The translations under genes and the position numbers were made by a program. Below are positions 51,159 to 59,096 of a DNA stretch of 64,000 nucleotides, piece by piece. The notes beneath the pieces are model-generated. The model had not been told where the DNA came from. It saw only the letters and a program-made list of their open reading frames with translations, and did no database searches. The stretch covers positions 62,001 through 126,000 of the forward strand of contig NZ_JABUNR010000005.1 of NCBI RefSeq assembly GCF_013343715.1, in the 5' to 3' direction. How positions within the stretch are numbered: position 1 is the stretch's first letter; the number at the start of each line of letters is the position of its first letter. This DNA is from Mesobacillus harenae (GTDB taxonomy: Bacteria; Bacillota; Bacilli; Bacillales; Cytobacillaceae).

Positions 51159-52835
51159 TTAAAACCTTCCAGTTTTCAGTATGGAATAAATAATCCATAA
51201 AAACATTAAAAAAGCGATGATAAAGCCTATTTCAATAGCCGGGAAGCTAGCTAAAATAGTTTCATTTCCAAAGGTTGAACCAATGATTAAGCCTAATACA
51301 ACAATGCTGAATGCAAGCAGCGTTAAACTGAACGAGACTTGGTTTGAGATTCGATCCAGCTTATGGAGAATATTCTTAATATCGGCCAGCCCAATCTGAA
51401 ACCGGAGCTCCCCTTCCGATGCCTGCTTAAGGACATCTTTCATCTGGCCTGGAAGACTGAAGATCGTTCCTGATACTTCCTCCGTTTTATTAAGCCAGCG
51501 CTTCCCGAGTTTAAAGGGATCATATCGTTCGAGTAATAATTTTTCCGCATGGGGCCTTGCCATTTCAATCATACTTATGCTTGGATCGATATCGCTTACG
51601 ATCCCCTCTATTGTCATAAGCGTTTTTCCGAGCATGGTAAAATCTTTAGGTATAAATATATGATGGTTTTGAGCAGTGGAGAATAATTCGTTCAAAGTAA
51701 CACCAAAATTTAATTCACCGAGTGGAACATGGCTGAATCGCTTACGGATACGGTCAATATCACCGTAAAACTGGCCATGGTCAATCGAGGATGGAACTTC
51801 TGTCAATTCGTACATTGCTTTCACAACAGCATCTGTATCTTCTTTCATTAACCCGATCATTAACGTGGTTACATGGTACCGCTTGCTGGGTGATAGCTGG
51901 CCAATCTGGCCAAAATCTATTAATGCAAGTTGGGCTGTCTCCTTAATATACAGGAAATTCCCGGGATGCGGATCGCCATGGAAAAATCCTTCTCGTAAAA
52001 TTTGTGTCACAAATGCTTCCACGAGAGTATCAGCTAACTGTCTCTTATTATTTTCACTAATACCGCCATCATCAAGTTGTGTTAATTTTATCCCGTTAAT
52101 GCATTCCATTGTTAAAATTTGAGACGTGCTATAATCCCAATGAATTACCGGAACTTTAATTAACTCATGTTCCTCGAACTGCAGTTTAACTGTCTCTGTA
52201 TTACGTCCTTCTTGAATATAATCAAGTTCTTTTTTTATGGAGAAAGATAGCTCTTCCATTATTTCAGTTAAATGATTGTATTTTGCCCAGTCGTAATGAT
52301 TCTCGATCAGACTTGATAACTCCTCTAGAATATCTAGATCTGTGTAGATCTGGCTCCTGATTCCAGGCCGTTGGATTTTCACCATAACCTGTTCACCGGA
52401 ACGCAAAACAGCTTCATGTACCTGTCCAATCGAAGCTGCAGCCACATAATCCTCATTAAAAGAATAGAAAAGTTCTTCTGGCGGAACGCCAAGCTCTAAT
52501 TCTAATTTTTCTTTTATTTCCTGAATTGGAACCGCAGGTACATCATCTTGCAATTTCTCTAGCTCAAGGATAACTTCCGGAGGCAAAAAATCACTGCGAA
52601 TGCTTAACATCTGGCCAATTTTTATAAAAGTTGGTCCTAAATCCTCTAGGAGAGTCCGCAGCCTGCTGCCAGCCTCCTTTGCATCCCCATGTTTAAAATC
52701 TGCTGTTATTCTTTCCTTAAAAGATAAAAAGTGAGAGAGCCCCACTTCTTGGACTAAATACCCATAGCCGTTTTTTACAAGAAGGGAGACAATCTCATTG
52801 TATCGTTTTATGCGTTTAACTCGATCTGATATCAT
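51159..52835 (-). CDS. UbiB/AarF/ABC1 family atypical kinase-like protein
   Basis: About 558 residues from ATG 52835 with AGGTGAT upstream; GTG 52844 overlaps the previous stop and is the alternative. Motifs: KxGQ in TFIKIGQMLSIR, the alanine-rich AAASIGQVHEA, FFHGDPHPGNFLY (catalytic loop) and LIDFGQIGQL (DFG). Two C-terminal hydrophobic helices anchor it. UbiB proteins support quinone biosynthesis or lipid handling in the membrane; as Bacillus makes menaquinone, not ubiquinone, the substrate is open. Coupled with a phasin-like gene. Confidence 0.9.
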   Translation of the reverse strand: MISDRVKRIKRYNEIVSLLVKNGYGYLVQEVGLSHFLSFKERITADFKHGDAKEAGSRLRTLLEDLGPTFIKIGQMLSIRSDFLPPEVILELEKLQDDVPAVPIQEIKEKLELELGVPPEELFYSFNEDYVAAASIGQVHEAVLRSGEQVMVKIQRPGIRSQIYTDLDILEELSSLIENHYDWAKYNHLTEIMEELSFSIKKELDYIQEGRNTETVKLQFEEHELIKVPVIHWDYSTSQILTMECINGIKLTQLDDGGISENNKRQLADTLVEAFVTQILREGFFHGDPHPGNFLYIKETAQLALIDFGQIGQLSPSKRYHVTTLMIGLMKEDTDAVVKAMYELTEVPSSIDHGQFYGDIDRIRKRFSHVPLGELNFGVTLNELFSTAQNHHIFIPKDFTMLGKTLMTIEGIVSDIDPSISMIEMARPHAEKLLLERYDPFKLGKRWLNKTEEVSGTIFSLPGQMKDVLKQASEGELRFQIGLADIKNILHKLDRISNQVSFSLTLLAFSIVVLGLIIGSTFGNETILASFPAIEIGFIIAFLMFLWIIYSILKTGRF

Positions 52836-52840
52836 TCCGA

Positions 52841-53197
52841 TCACCTATAGTCTGTATTATATTTTTCAGTGCTGTCATTAGTATTTTTATTGTCGTTTTT
52901 TATCATTTCAATTTCTTCACGTAAGAAGGTAAGCTGGTCATGAACGACTGAAAGCTCTTCTTGAGTTACAAAGCCAAGTTCCTTCAGCTCTTGTTTTGTC
53001 ATGTTTCGGAGTTCTTCATTCCAGCGGTCGCTCTTTTCTTCACCTTTTTTAAAAAATTCATCTAAAATGGCTTCCGCCTCATTTGGAGCCATCTGGCCCT
53101 TTTGAACAAGGCTTTTAACGGTTTCTTCAACCCTTTCCTTCCCCACAACTGCTGCTCCCAGCCCTAGTAAAAATCCTTTTTTTAATAAATTATTCAC
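52841..53197 (-). CDS. Phasin-like coiled-coil protein
   Basis: 118 residues: NNLLKKGFLLGLGAAVVG at the start, then VEETVKSLVQKGQMAPNEAEAILDEF, and a charged coiled-coil tail (VHDQLTFLREEIEMIKN). This is the short phasin-superfamily type (PhaF-like), annotated as a PHA granule regulator but also widespread beside ubiB in Firmicutes. It probably forms a coiled-coil partner of UbiB. The ATG lacks a strong ribosome binding site (AAGTGAATAA). Confidence 0.75.
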   Translation of the reverse strand: MNNLLKKGFLLGLGAAVVGKERVEETVKSLVQKGQMAPNEAEAILDEFFKKGEEKSDRWNEELRNMTKQELKELGFVTQEELSVVHDQLTFLREEIEMIKNDNKNTNDSTEKYNTDYR

Positions 53198-53278
53198 TTT
53201 ATGTCAACCTCCCAAATAATGTACTTAACCTCTTTTCTAAATACCCCAAACCACATATTATTACTCTTTAAAAAAGGC

Positions 53279-53345
53279 TTGTTAAACCTTAATGTTGATA
53301 ACAAGTCGTCAAAACCGCTAACTTTCCACGGGCGAACCAGCTTAG
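53279..53345. repeat. Degenerate intergenic repeat copy
   Basis: TTGTTAAACCTTAATGTTGA followed by CTAACTTTCCACGGGCG resembles the start of the dispersed element seen at 4927 and 9051. Confidence 0.35.
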
Positions 53346-53497
53346 CTTATACAGGAATCTAGACAATTTAGTAAGATTTTTTGAATTATTTACCTGCCAG
53401 TCCTTACAGAGGACTTCTGCAAATAGGTGATTGGACAAACTCGTTCTTCTAATCTGCTTGTTTTCACATATATTTTACAGAAGAAAAAGGTAGGGTG

Positions 53498-54664
53498 ATG
53501 AGAGTGTTTTCAATTCGAAAAATAATAAAGTCTATTGGAAAAGTTACAGCCGTTTTTACGGCACTTGGCTTAAGTATTGTTCTTTTATTCGGCACAGCCG
53601 GAGCAGTTTCTTCTGAAAGGTTTGAATCCCTCAAATTAAATGTGAATGTAGGGGAAAATGGAACGGATATGCTGCTTAGGTTCATGAGCTTTGAAAATAG
53701 TTTGCTCGCCCTCAAAGTGTACGAACATCAGCCAAATTTTTCAATTGCTGAAATGGGGCTTAAACTTGTCACAAATATACAGCTCGATGATATTCGCAGC
53801 CTCGTGCGCAATGAACTTCCCGGTTTTGCTTTATTCGATTCTGATTTCATCATTGCTGGGGACGGGGTCACGTATGCCGATATCCCATTCGAGTCTGCAC
53901 CTCCGCTCGATGAATTATTGACTGAAAGAGAAATGGCTGCCGGGGAATTAGCAGAATTAAACAAAGGACTTGACTCTAAAACTCCCCCTTCTGGAAATCT
54001 ATCCGAGAAAAAAATCTTTATTTACCATACTCACAGCTGGGAAACATACCTTCCATTAATTGGACTTGAGGGGGAGTCAAATGAGGAAAAAGCTGTAGAT
54101 GGAAAAACGAATATAACGGTTGTCGGTGATTTGCTTGGCAAAGAATTAGAGAATAAAGGGATAGGAGTCAGTATCGACAAGACGAATGTTGGTCAGGAAC
54201 TGCAAAAGAAAGGCTGGAAAACAGTAAAATCCTACTTGTTTTCACGTGGACTTGTTGAAACCGCAATGGCAGGAAATGAGCAATTGGATTATTTTATTGA
54301 CCTGCACAGGGATTCTGCCAGGAAGAAGTCAACGTCAGCAACAATTAATAACGAACCTTATGCCAAACTTGTGTTTGTCATCGGTAAGGATAATAAGAAT
54401 TATCAAAAAAACTTACAATTTGCCAATGAACTTCATAAGTTTTTGGAAGGAAAATACCCCGGATTAAGTAAAGGGATCTTGCAAAAGTCAGGAACGGGCG
54501 TAGATGGGGTATACAATCAGGATCTCTCTCCGAACTCGCTTGTAGTCGAAGTGGGTGGGGTAGACAATAATATGAAAGAAATTAAAAATACTGTTTCTGC
54601 TTTGGCGGACGCAATTAGTCAGCACTATTGGAAGGCTGCGGAAGTCAATGCGCAAGGTCAATGA
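53498..54664 (+). CDS. spoIIP: Stage II sporulation protein P homologue
   Basis: 388 residues from ATG 53498 (AAAAAGG upstream; GTG 53495 is directly before it). A signal anchor (residues ~20-37) is followed by an extracytoplasmic region and the SpoIIP domain with IYHTHSWETYLP, FIDLHRDSARK and VVEVGGVDNN. SpoIIP is the amidase/endopeptidase of the DMP complex driving engulfment. In B. subtilis it sits behind gpr; here there is no gpr, so this may be a relocated gene or a paralogue. It is followed by an overlapping small membrane gene. Confidence 0.92.
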   Translation: MRVFSIRKIIKSIGKVTAVFTALGLSIVLLFGTAGAVSSERFESLKLNVNVGENGTDMLLRFMSFENSLLALKVYEHQPNFSIAEMGLKLVTNIQLDDIRSLVRNELPGFALFDSDFIIAGDGVTYADIPFESAPPLDELLTEREMAAGELAELNKGLDSKTPPSGNLSEKKIFIYHTHSWETYLPLIGLEGESNEEKAVDGKTNITVVGDLLGKELENKGIGVSIDKTNVGQELQKKGWKTVKSYLFSRGLVETAMAGNEQLDYFIDLHRDSARKKSTSATINNEPYAKLVFVIGKDNKNYQKNLQFANELHKFLEGKYPGLSKGILQKSGTGVDGVYNQDLSPNSLVVEVGGVDNNMKEIKNTVSALADAISQHYWKAAEVNAQGQ

Positions 54665-54812
54665 GCTATTTTTATGGCTGATATGGACTTTCCTTACTGC
54701 TTTACTTTCCTTGTACACCTTACCTTTCAGCTTTACAATCGGTTTTTTTTTAGCCGGATTGGCCATGTGCTGTAAAACACTTATTGCTGCAAATATTCGA
54801 GATAAAGGTTGA
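54648..54812 (+). CDS. Small two-TM protein overlapping the spoIIP end
   Basis: 54 residues, ATG at 54648 to TGA at 54810-54812. It begins MRKVNELFLWLIWTFLTAL, continues with a second hydrophobic stretch, and ends TLIAANIRDKG. The start lies inside the last codons of spoIIP in another frame (17-bp overlap) with only a weak GCGGAAG ribosome binding site, suggesting translational coupling. It is not similar to YqxA, which follows spoIIP in B. subtilis. It could be spurious, but the hydrophobic pattern looks genuine. Confidence 0.5.
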   Translation: MRKVNELFLWLIWTFLTALLSLYTLPFSFTIGFFLAGLAMCCKTLIAANIRDKG

Positions 54813-54925
54813 ATCACGGTCTCTTTAAGAGATTCTAAGCAACATGAATCACCCTCTTTCAATTAGGTTACCTTAATACAGAGCAATTAACTTTGCTCAA
54901 ACCTTCGTGAGGAGCGTGATGTGTC

Positions 54926-55114
54926 ATGGCAAGAAACAAGCTTTTGGTGCCTGGGTCTGAAAATGCTCTCAGTCAAATGAAAGAAGAAATCGCCAATGAG
55001 TTTGGAGTTCAGCTAGGTGCAGATACGACCGCGCGGGCAAATGGTTCTGTCGGGGGCGAGATGACAAAACGTCTGGTTGCCCTTGGAGAACAGCAGCTTA
55101 ATAATCAATCTTAG
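54926..55114 (+). CDS. Alpha/beta-type small acid-soluble spore protein
   Basis: 62 residues. It contains the germination-protease site [13 protein letters not shown] and the DNA-binding [19 protein letters not shown], both hallmarks of SspA/B-type SASPs. It coats spore DNA and protects it from UV. The ATG follows GAGGAGCGTGATG. Expected to be sigma-G dependent. Terminator immediately downstream. Confidence 0.97.
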   Translation: MARNKLLVPGSENALSQMKEEIANEFGVQLGADTTARANGSVGGEMTKRLVALGEQQLNNQS

Positions 55115-55130
55115 AGATTGATTTTCAGAA

Positions 55131-55163
55131 AGAGGTCCGCAGTTGCGGGCCTCTTCTTTGATT
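55131..55163 (+). terminator. Terminator of the SASP gene
   Basis: AGAGGTCCGCA and TGCGGGCCTCT arms followed by TCTTTG. Confidence 0.8.
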
Positions 55164-55194
55164 GTTGAGAAAACTCTAAAAATTGCAGGTTGTG

Positions 55195-55352
55195 AATCAC
55201 TGTATGCGTTGTCTTTATCCAGCTCCAGCGCCCAGCGACTCGTGTACTTCGCCCACCTCCCTATGATAAGTCGACTTGAATTACTTCCGGTTATCTCAGT
55301 AGGTGTTCCCCAGTCCAGACGTCGCTTAACGGGCCCTTGCGCTTTTGTCTGG
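55195..55352 (-). repeat. Single inverted, diverged copy of the hairpin repeat
   Basis: Read on the minus strand it begins with AAGCGCAAGGGCCCGTTAAG and ends with GCTGGAGCTGGATAAAGAC, as in the units at 59765-60180 (AAGCGCAGCC ... GGAGCTAGACAAG). It lies in opposite orientation and is much decayed. Confidence 0.5.
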
Positions 55353-55438
55353 CAAAAGATTTTTAGTGACTCAATTTTAGCCACCTTGGATAAATTTTTT
55401 AAAAGTACATATGCTATATCTGCTAGGAGGTGAAGGAT

Positions 55439-55693
55439 ATGTCAAACCAACAAAATCAACAAAATCAGCAGAACCAACAGAACCAAAACAAAGGGCCGGC
55501 CAGTCAAGTTGCCAGCAGAATACAGGAAGGCGCAGATGTTGTATTTGATGCTGCCCAAAATACTATTGCTGCAACTGAAAACGTTGCAATGAATGCAGTA
55601 GAACAAACAGGCAAAGCAATAGACAAGACAGCTCAGTCATTCACCAACGGTTCAAATCAGAATCAGAATCAAAACCAAGGGAATAACCAATAA
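55439..55693 (+). CDS. Gln/Asn-rich small protein with a LEA-like helix
   Basis: 84 residues from ATG 55439, since CTAGGAGGTGAAGG lies just before it; an in-frame ATG is absent earlier. The first ~18 residues are NQQ repeats and the last ~12 are NQNQN repeats. Between them is a helical section (ASQVASRIQEGADVV, then AAQNTIAATENVAMNAVEQ) like LEA/group-3 style amphipathic repeats. There is no cysteine. It follows a SASP and may be spore-related, but it lacks the gamma-SASP repeat. A terminator follows. Confidence 0.65.
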   Translation: MSNQQNQQNQQNQQNQNKGPASQVASRIQEGADVVFDAAQNTIAATENVAMNAVEQTGKAIDKTAQSFTNGSNQNQNQNQGNNQ

Positions 55694-55719
55694 AAAGTAA
55701 TCTTAATCAATTTTTTATA

Positions 55720-55748
55720 AACGCCATTTCTATGGCGTTTTTCTTTTG
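55720..55748 (+). terminator. Terminator of the Gln/Asn-rich gene
   Basis: AACGCCA-TTTC-TATGGCGTT arms followed by TTTCTTTT. Confidence 0.8.
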
Positions 55749-55758
55749 GAGGGATATA

Positions 55759-55935
55759 ATGAATAAAAAAAACCATGATCTAAGAACTTTCGAAGAATTA
55801 AAAAAGCAGTATGCTGAAGTGTTAGAAATTAGTTCAACCGGATATGGGCTGGAGTCTGTATTCCTGGATAAGGCTGAAGAGCAGCAAAACAAACAGAAAA
55901 GCAGCACTCCCCCGCCCAATTGCGGAGGACTATAA
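55759..55935 (+). CDS. Small charged protein (58 residues) of unknown function
   Basis: ATG 55759 after TTGGAGGG. It begins MNKKNHDLRTFEELKKQYAE, is highly charged and probably helical, with a Gln/Lys-rich stretch and an ending PPPNCGGL holding its only cysteine. It shares the bidirectional terminator at 55936. I do not recognise it. Confidence 0.6.
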   Translation: MNKKNHDLRTFEELKKQYAEVLEISSTGYGLESVFLDKAEEQQNKQKSSTPPPNCGGL

Positions 55936-55973
55936 AAACCCGCTTGGATGTTTTGGTTGCATCCAAGCGGGTT
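55936..55973. terminator. Bidirectional terminator
   Basis: AAACCCGCTTGGATG and CATCCAAGCGGGTTT arms. It serves the 58-residue gene and the NreB-like kinase on the opposite strand. Confidence 0.88.
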
Positions 55974-55976
55974 TAA

Positions 55977-57731
55977 TTATTGATAGGTTCTTGTCGTGTC
56001 ATGCGGCCAGCTGGTAGTCGGCACTTCAAGAATAATCATTGTTCCTATTCCAGGAGAAGATTGGATGCGCAATTCACAGCCAACTGCTTTGGCCCTTTCC
56101 TCCATACTAAATAACCCTACACCACGTGTGTTTTTTGCCACGTCAAACCCTTTGCCTTTATCTTCAATGACAACAGTGACAATCTCACCTTGCTCACGAA
56201 TCGTTACAGAAGCCTCGTTTACTTCTGCATACTTTCGAATATTTGTAAGGCTTTCCTGAATGATTCGATAAATGGTTATTTCTTTGTTCGTATCAAGACG
56301 CTTATGCAGCGCACAATCAAAATGTACGTCGATATTATAGTGTTCAGAATAACGGGACAAATAAGATCGAATCGCCGGAACTAAACCAAGATCGTCAATA
56401 ACAGAAGGCCGGAGCTCCCAGGAAATCTCTCTTATTTCTTCAATCAGCTCAGTCGCTTCCTGCTTCATCTGTTCAAGAAGAGGATGGTCCATTTCTGCTT
56501 GAAGACGCTGAATGGTAATTAAGTGGCTGTACACGTTTTGGCCGATTCCATCGTGCAGATTTCTCGACAGCCGTTTTCGTTCTTCTTCCTGCACCTCGAT
56601 CATTCGCGTCGCCATTCGTTTTAACTCTTCCTCTATCTTTTTGCGTTTTGTAATTTCATATCGAATAGCAAGATATTGATAGGGCTTTCCTTCTTCCGTT
56701 AAAAAGGGCACGATCGTTGTGTCCACCCAATAAAGGTTGCCATCCTTTGCTCTATTTCTAATTTCTCCCTTCCAAACCTTGCCGGACGAGATTGTGCCCC
56801 ACATTTGTTGAAAAAACTCTCTCGAGTGATAACCTGAGTTTACAATTCGATGATCCATTCCAATTAACTCTTCTCTAGAAAATTTCGAGATTTTGCAGAA
56901 CTTATCATTCACATAATGGATAACTCCACGCTGGTCTGTTATCGCTAAAATTGAAGAAGCATCAAGTGCAAACTTAAAGTCCATCAGTTCTTGAAGTGAT
57001 TGCTTCAAATCGGTTACAGCTTGTTTATGTTCTGTGATTTCCTTTCTAATCGCCAGATACTGATAAGGGGCTCCATCTTCATTTAAAAAAGGAACAATCG
57101 TCGTGTCCACCCAATAGTAAGAGCCGTCTTTTGCTCTATTTTTAATATTACCGCTCCATACTTTTCCAGCAGTAATGGTGGCCCACATTAATTCAAAAAA
57201 CTCTTTGCTGTGGTATCCGGAATTTACGACTCGGTGTGTCTTTCCGATTACTTCTTCAGCTTCATATTTCGATACCTCGCAAAATTTTTCATTTACATAT
57301 TTAATAATCCCATTTGCATCAGTAAAGGCAACAATTGTTGATTTATCAAGAGCGAATTTTAAATCTACAAGTTCGCTCAACGGTTGAGAGAGCTCTTTAC
57401 TCAGCTTTGTTCGGTCTTTCACATTATGGATTACAATTAAAAAGTACACGGCATCTTTTAAAATAAACGAATTCATCCGGATAAAGAGAGGAAAACTATT
57501 CCCTTTTCGATGCTTTCCATATTGCTGAATTAGAATGCCTTCCTCTACGGTGGATAAATCCAGTTCAGGAAACAAAGAAGTTACGTCCTTATCGACACAT
57601 TCATAGCTGTTATACCCGAACCTGCTGCATGCTTTTTCGCTTAAAAAAACAATTAGCCCGCTCTGGTTAATCACAATCGTTTCTTCACTAACAGATGGAT
57701 ATGGAATGTTTTTTATTTCATGCCTCTCCAT
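55977..57731 (-). CDS. NreB-like PAS sensor histidine kinase (HisKA_3) with duplicated PAS domain
   Basis: 584 residues, soluble, ATG after GGGGGGAAGCAG. PAS1 covers ~15-115. PAS2 (~125-245) and PAS3 (~250-370) are near duplicates (NSGYHSKEFFELMW / NSGYHSREFFQQMW; YYWVDTTIVPFLNEDG / LYWVDTTIVPFLTEEG). The kinase part has RLSRNLHDGIGQNVYSHL (phospho-His), NIRKYAEVNE, and GKGFDVAKN. Staphylococcal NreB senses oxygen via a 4Fe-4S cluster held by two CxxC pairs in its PAS; no CxxC is visible here, only single Cys in FCEVSK and FCKISK. So the signal differs. The start overlaps the NreA-like gene by 14 bp. Confidence 0.85.
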   Translation of the reverse strand: MERHEIKNIPYPSVSEETIVINQSGLIVFLSEKACSRFGYNSYECVDKDVTSLFPELDLSTVEEGILIQQYGKHRKGNSFPLFIRMNSFILKDAVYFLIVIHNVKDRTKLSKELSQPLSELVDLKFALDKSTIVAFTDANGIIKYVNEKFCEVSKYEAEEVIGKTHRVVNSGYHSKEFFELMWATITAGKVWSGNIKNRAKDGSYYWVDTTIVPFLNEDGAPYQYLAIRKEITEHKQAVTDLKQSLQELMDFKFALDASSILAITDQRGVIHYVNDKFCKISKFSREELIGMDHRIVNSGYHSREFFQQMWGTISSGKVWKGEIRNRAKDGNLYWVDTTIVPFLTEEGKPYQYLAIRYEITKRKKIEEELKRMATRMIEVQEEERKRLSRNLHDGIGQNVYSHLITIQRLQAEMDHPLLEQMKQEATELIEEIREISWELRPSVIDDLGLVPAIRSYLSRYSEHYNIDVHFDCALHKRLDTNKEITIYRIIQESLTNIRKYAEVNEASVTIREQGEIVTVVIEDKGKGFDVAKNTRGVGLFSMEERAKAVGCELRIQSSPGIGTMIILEVPTTSWPHDTTRTYQ

Positions 57732-58188
57732 CTGCTTCCCCCCTGTAAAAACGATCTATCAGCTCCTGAAGTTCAGCAGCTGTCCTTGCTACTGCTTCTT
57801 TTGCTTCCTCTGTAAAGATATGCTCCTGACGATTACCCACTAAAAGTACACCCCGCTGAACCTGGTTAAACACCAGTGGAACAGCGTATGCTGACTGAAG
57901 GTTCTCAGCAAGCATAATAGGATAATCCAGAGCTTTTCCAAGTATATCATTTGGAAAGTGAACAACACTCATCGGTCGGCCCGTTGAAATCACCCGCCCG
58001 GCAATACCTTTACCGAAGCGAACGTTAATTTTTTTATATTTATCATTACGGTTTCCTGCTGCCTGATGCCAGCTTACATCTGGTGTATTTTCATTTTGAA
58101 TAGCAAGCCCAGCAAAATCAGAGCCTATTTCGATCCGAAGCTTCGCGCATGCATCTGCAGCAGGCTGAAAGTTCCTCAAATTCCTCAT
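57718..58188 (-). CDS. NreA-like GAF-domain protein
   Basis: 156 residues forming one GAF domain (~10-145; LRIEIGSDFAGLAIQNENTPD, GKGIAGRVISTGRPMSVV, AYAVPLVFNQVQRGVLLVGN). The staphylococcal homologue NreA is a nitrate receptor that modulates NreB. Its presence between the regulator and the kinase in this nitrate-gene region supports the same job. ATG after GGAAGTGAG. Overlaps the kinase start. Confidence 0.85.
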   Translation of the reverse strand: MRNLRNFQPAADACAKLRIEIGSDFAGLAIQNENTPDVSWHQAAGNRNDKYKKINVRFGKGIAGRVISTGRPMSVVHFPNDILGKALDYPIMLAENLQSAYAVPLVFNQVQRGVLLVGNRQEHIFTEEAKEAVARTAAELQELIDRFYRGEADGEA

Positions 58189-58203
58189 GTATACTCACTT
58201 CCT

Positions 58204-58857
58204 TTACAACCCATAACCGAGCAGCCCCTTTTTAAGGGCATAGGCTACCAGCTCGGGCCTCGTTTTAAGCTGCAGTTTTTCCATAAGGTTCCCTTTATGC
58301 GTCTCGACTGTCTTCACACTAATGACCAGCTGCTCAGCAATCTCTTTATTCGCATATCCTTTGGCGACCAGCGCAAGCACCTCGCGTTCGCGGTCAGACA
58401 AAAGACTATAGGTGTCAGCACTTCCTTGTTTGATATTCCCAATATATTCCTCCATTAATCTTTTTGTTGCTGAAGGATTTAGGTAAGCACTCCCTTTAGC
58501 GACCGTTTCAATGGCCGCCAGTAATTCATCATGCGGAGCGCTTTTTAAAATACATCCAGAGGCCCCAGCCTCAATGGCACGAAATAAATATTCCTCATCA
58601 TCATGCATCGTTAAAATTAAAATAGAAACTTCCGGGAGTTTTTTTTTCAATTCAGTGGTTGCCGATAATCCGTCTTTTCCGTGCGGCATGCTCAAGTCCA
58701 TAATTACTACGTCCGGCTCTAGCTGAAGAGCCTTTTTTATTCCCTCATTGCCTTCTGATGCCTCCCCTACAACGTGCATATCAGGGTGATTATTTAAAAG
58801 CATTGAAAGTCCCATTCTGACTACCTCATGATCATCACAAAGCAAAATCTTGATCAT
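58204..58857 (-). CDS. nreC: NarL/FixJ-family response regulator (NreC-like)
   Basis: 217 residues: receiver domain with Asp in VVIMDLSMPHGKDGLSA, and C-terminal LuxR-type HTH with LSDREREVLALVAKGYANKEIAEQL, VKTVETHKGNLMEKL. It is first in the nreC-nreA-nreB order (minus strand), with 15 bp to the GAF gene. It likely activates nitrate respiration genes such as the operon upstream. ATG after AGGGGGATGG. Confidence 0.92.
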   Translation of the reverse strand: MIKILLCDDHEVVRMGLSMLLNNHPDMHVVGEASEGNEGIKKALQLEPDVVIMDLSMPHGKDGLSATTELKKKLPEVSILILTMHDDEEYLFRAIEAGASGCILKSAPHDELLAAIETVAKGSAYLNPSATKRLMEEYIGNIKQGSADTYSLLSDREREVLALVAKGYANKEIAEQLVISVKTVETHKGNLMEKLQLKTRPELVAYALKKGLLGYGL

Positions 58858-58965
58858 TCTCCATCCCCCTTTCTAGATCTTTTATAAATTTGGCATAGAA
58901 TATTTTTTTAAGTTTAATAGGTATTTTTGCTTTTTTAAAGTGATTCTGCCATTTCTAAGAATGTA

Positions 58966-58997
58966 ATAAAAGCATTACTTTTTGGAAGCAATGCTCT
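58966..58997 (-). terminator. Possible terminator of the soluble kinase gene
   Basis: AGCATTGCT and AGTAATGCT arms, then TTTTATTA on the minus strand. It lies ~100 bp past the stop. Confidence 0.5.
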
Positions 58998-59096
58998 TAG
59001 TGTAATAAAAGTCCCTCTATTAAAGTTGGACATATCGTTATGATAAACTAACTTTCATGTGATGGAAAGCCTTTCACGAAATGATAAAACAAACAA

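Noticed and set aside
55143-55433. 96-residue plus-strand frame
   Set aside because: Made from the terminator and the inverted hairpin repeat behind the SASP gene.
59057-59080. FNR/CRP-like site (TGTGA...TCACG) upstream of nreC
   Set aside because: The half-sites are separated by 11 bases instead of six, so it does not fit the consensus.
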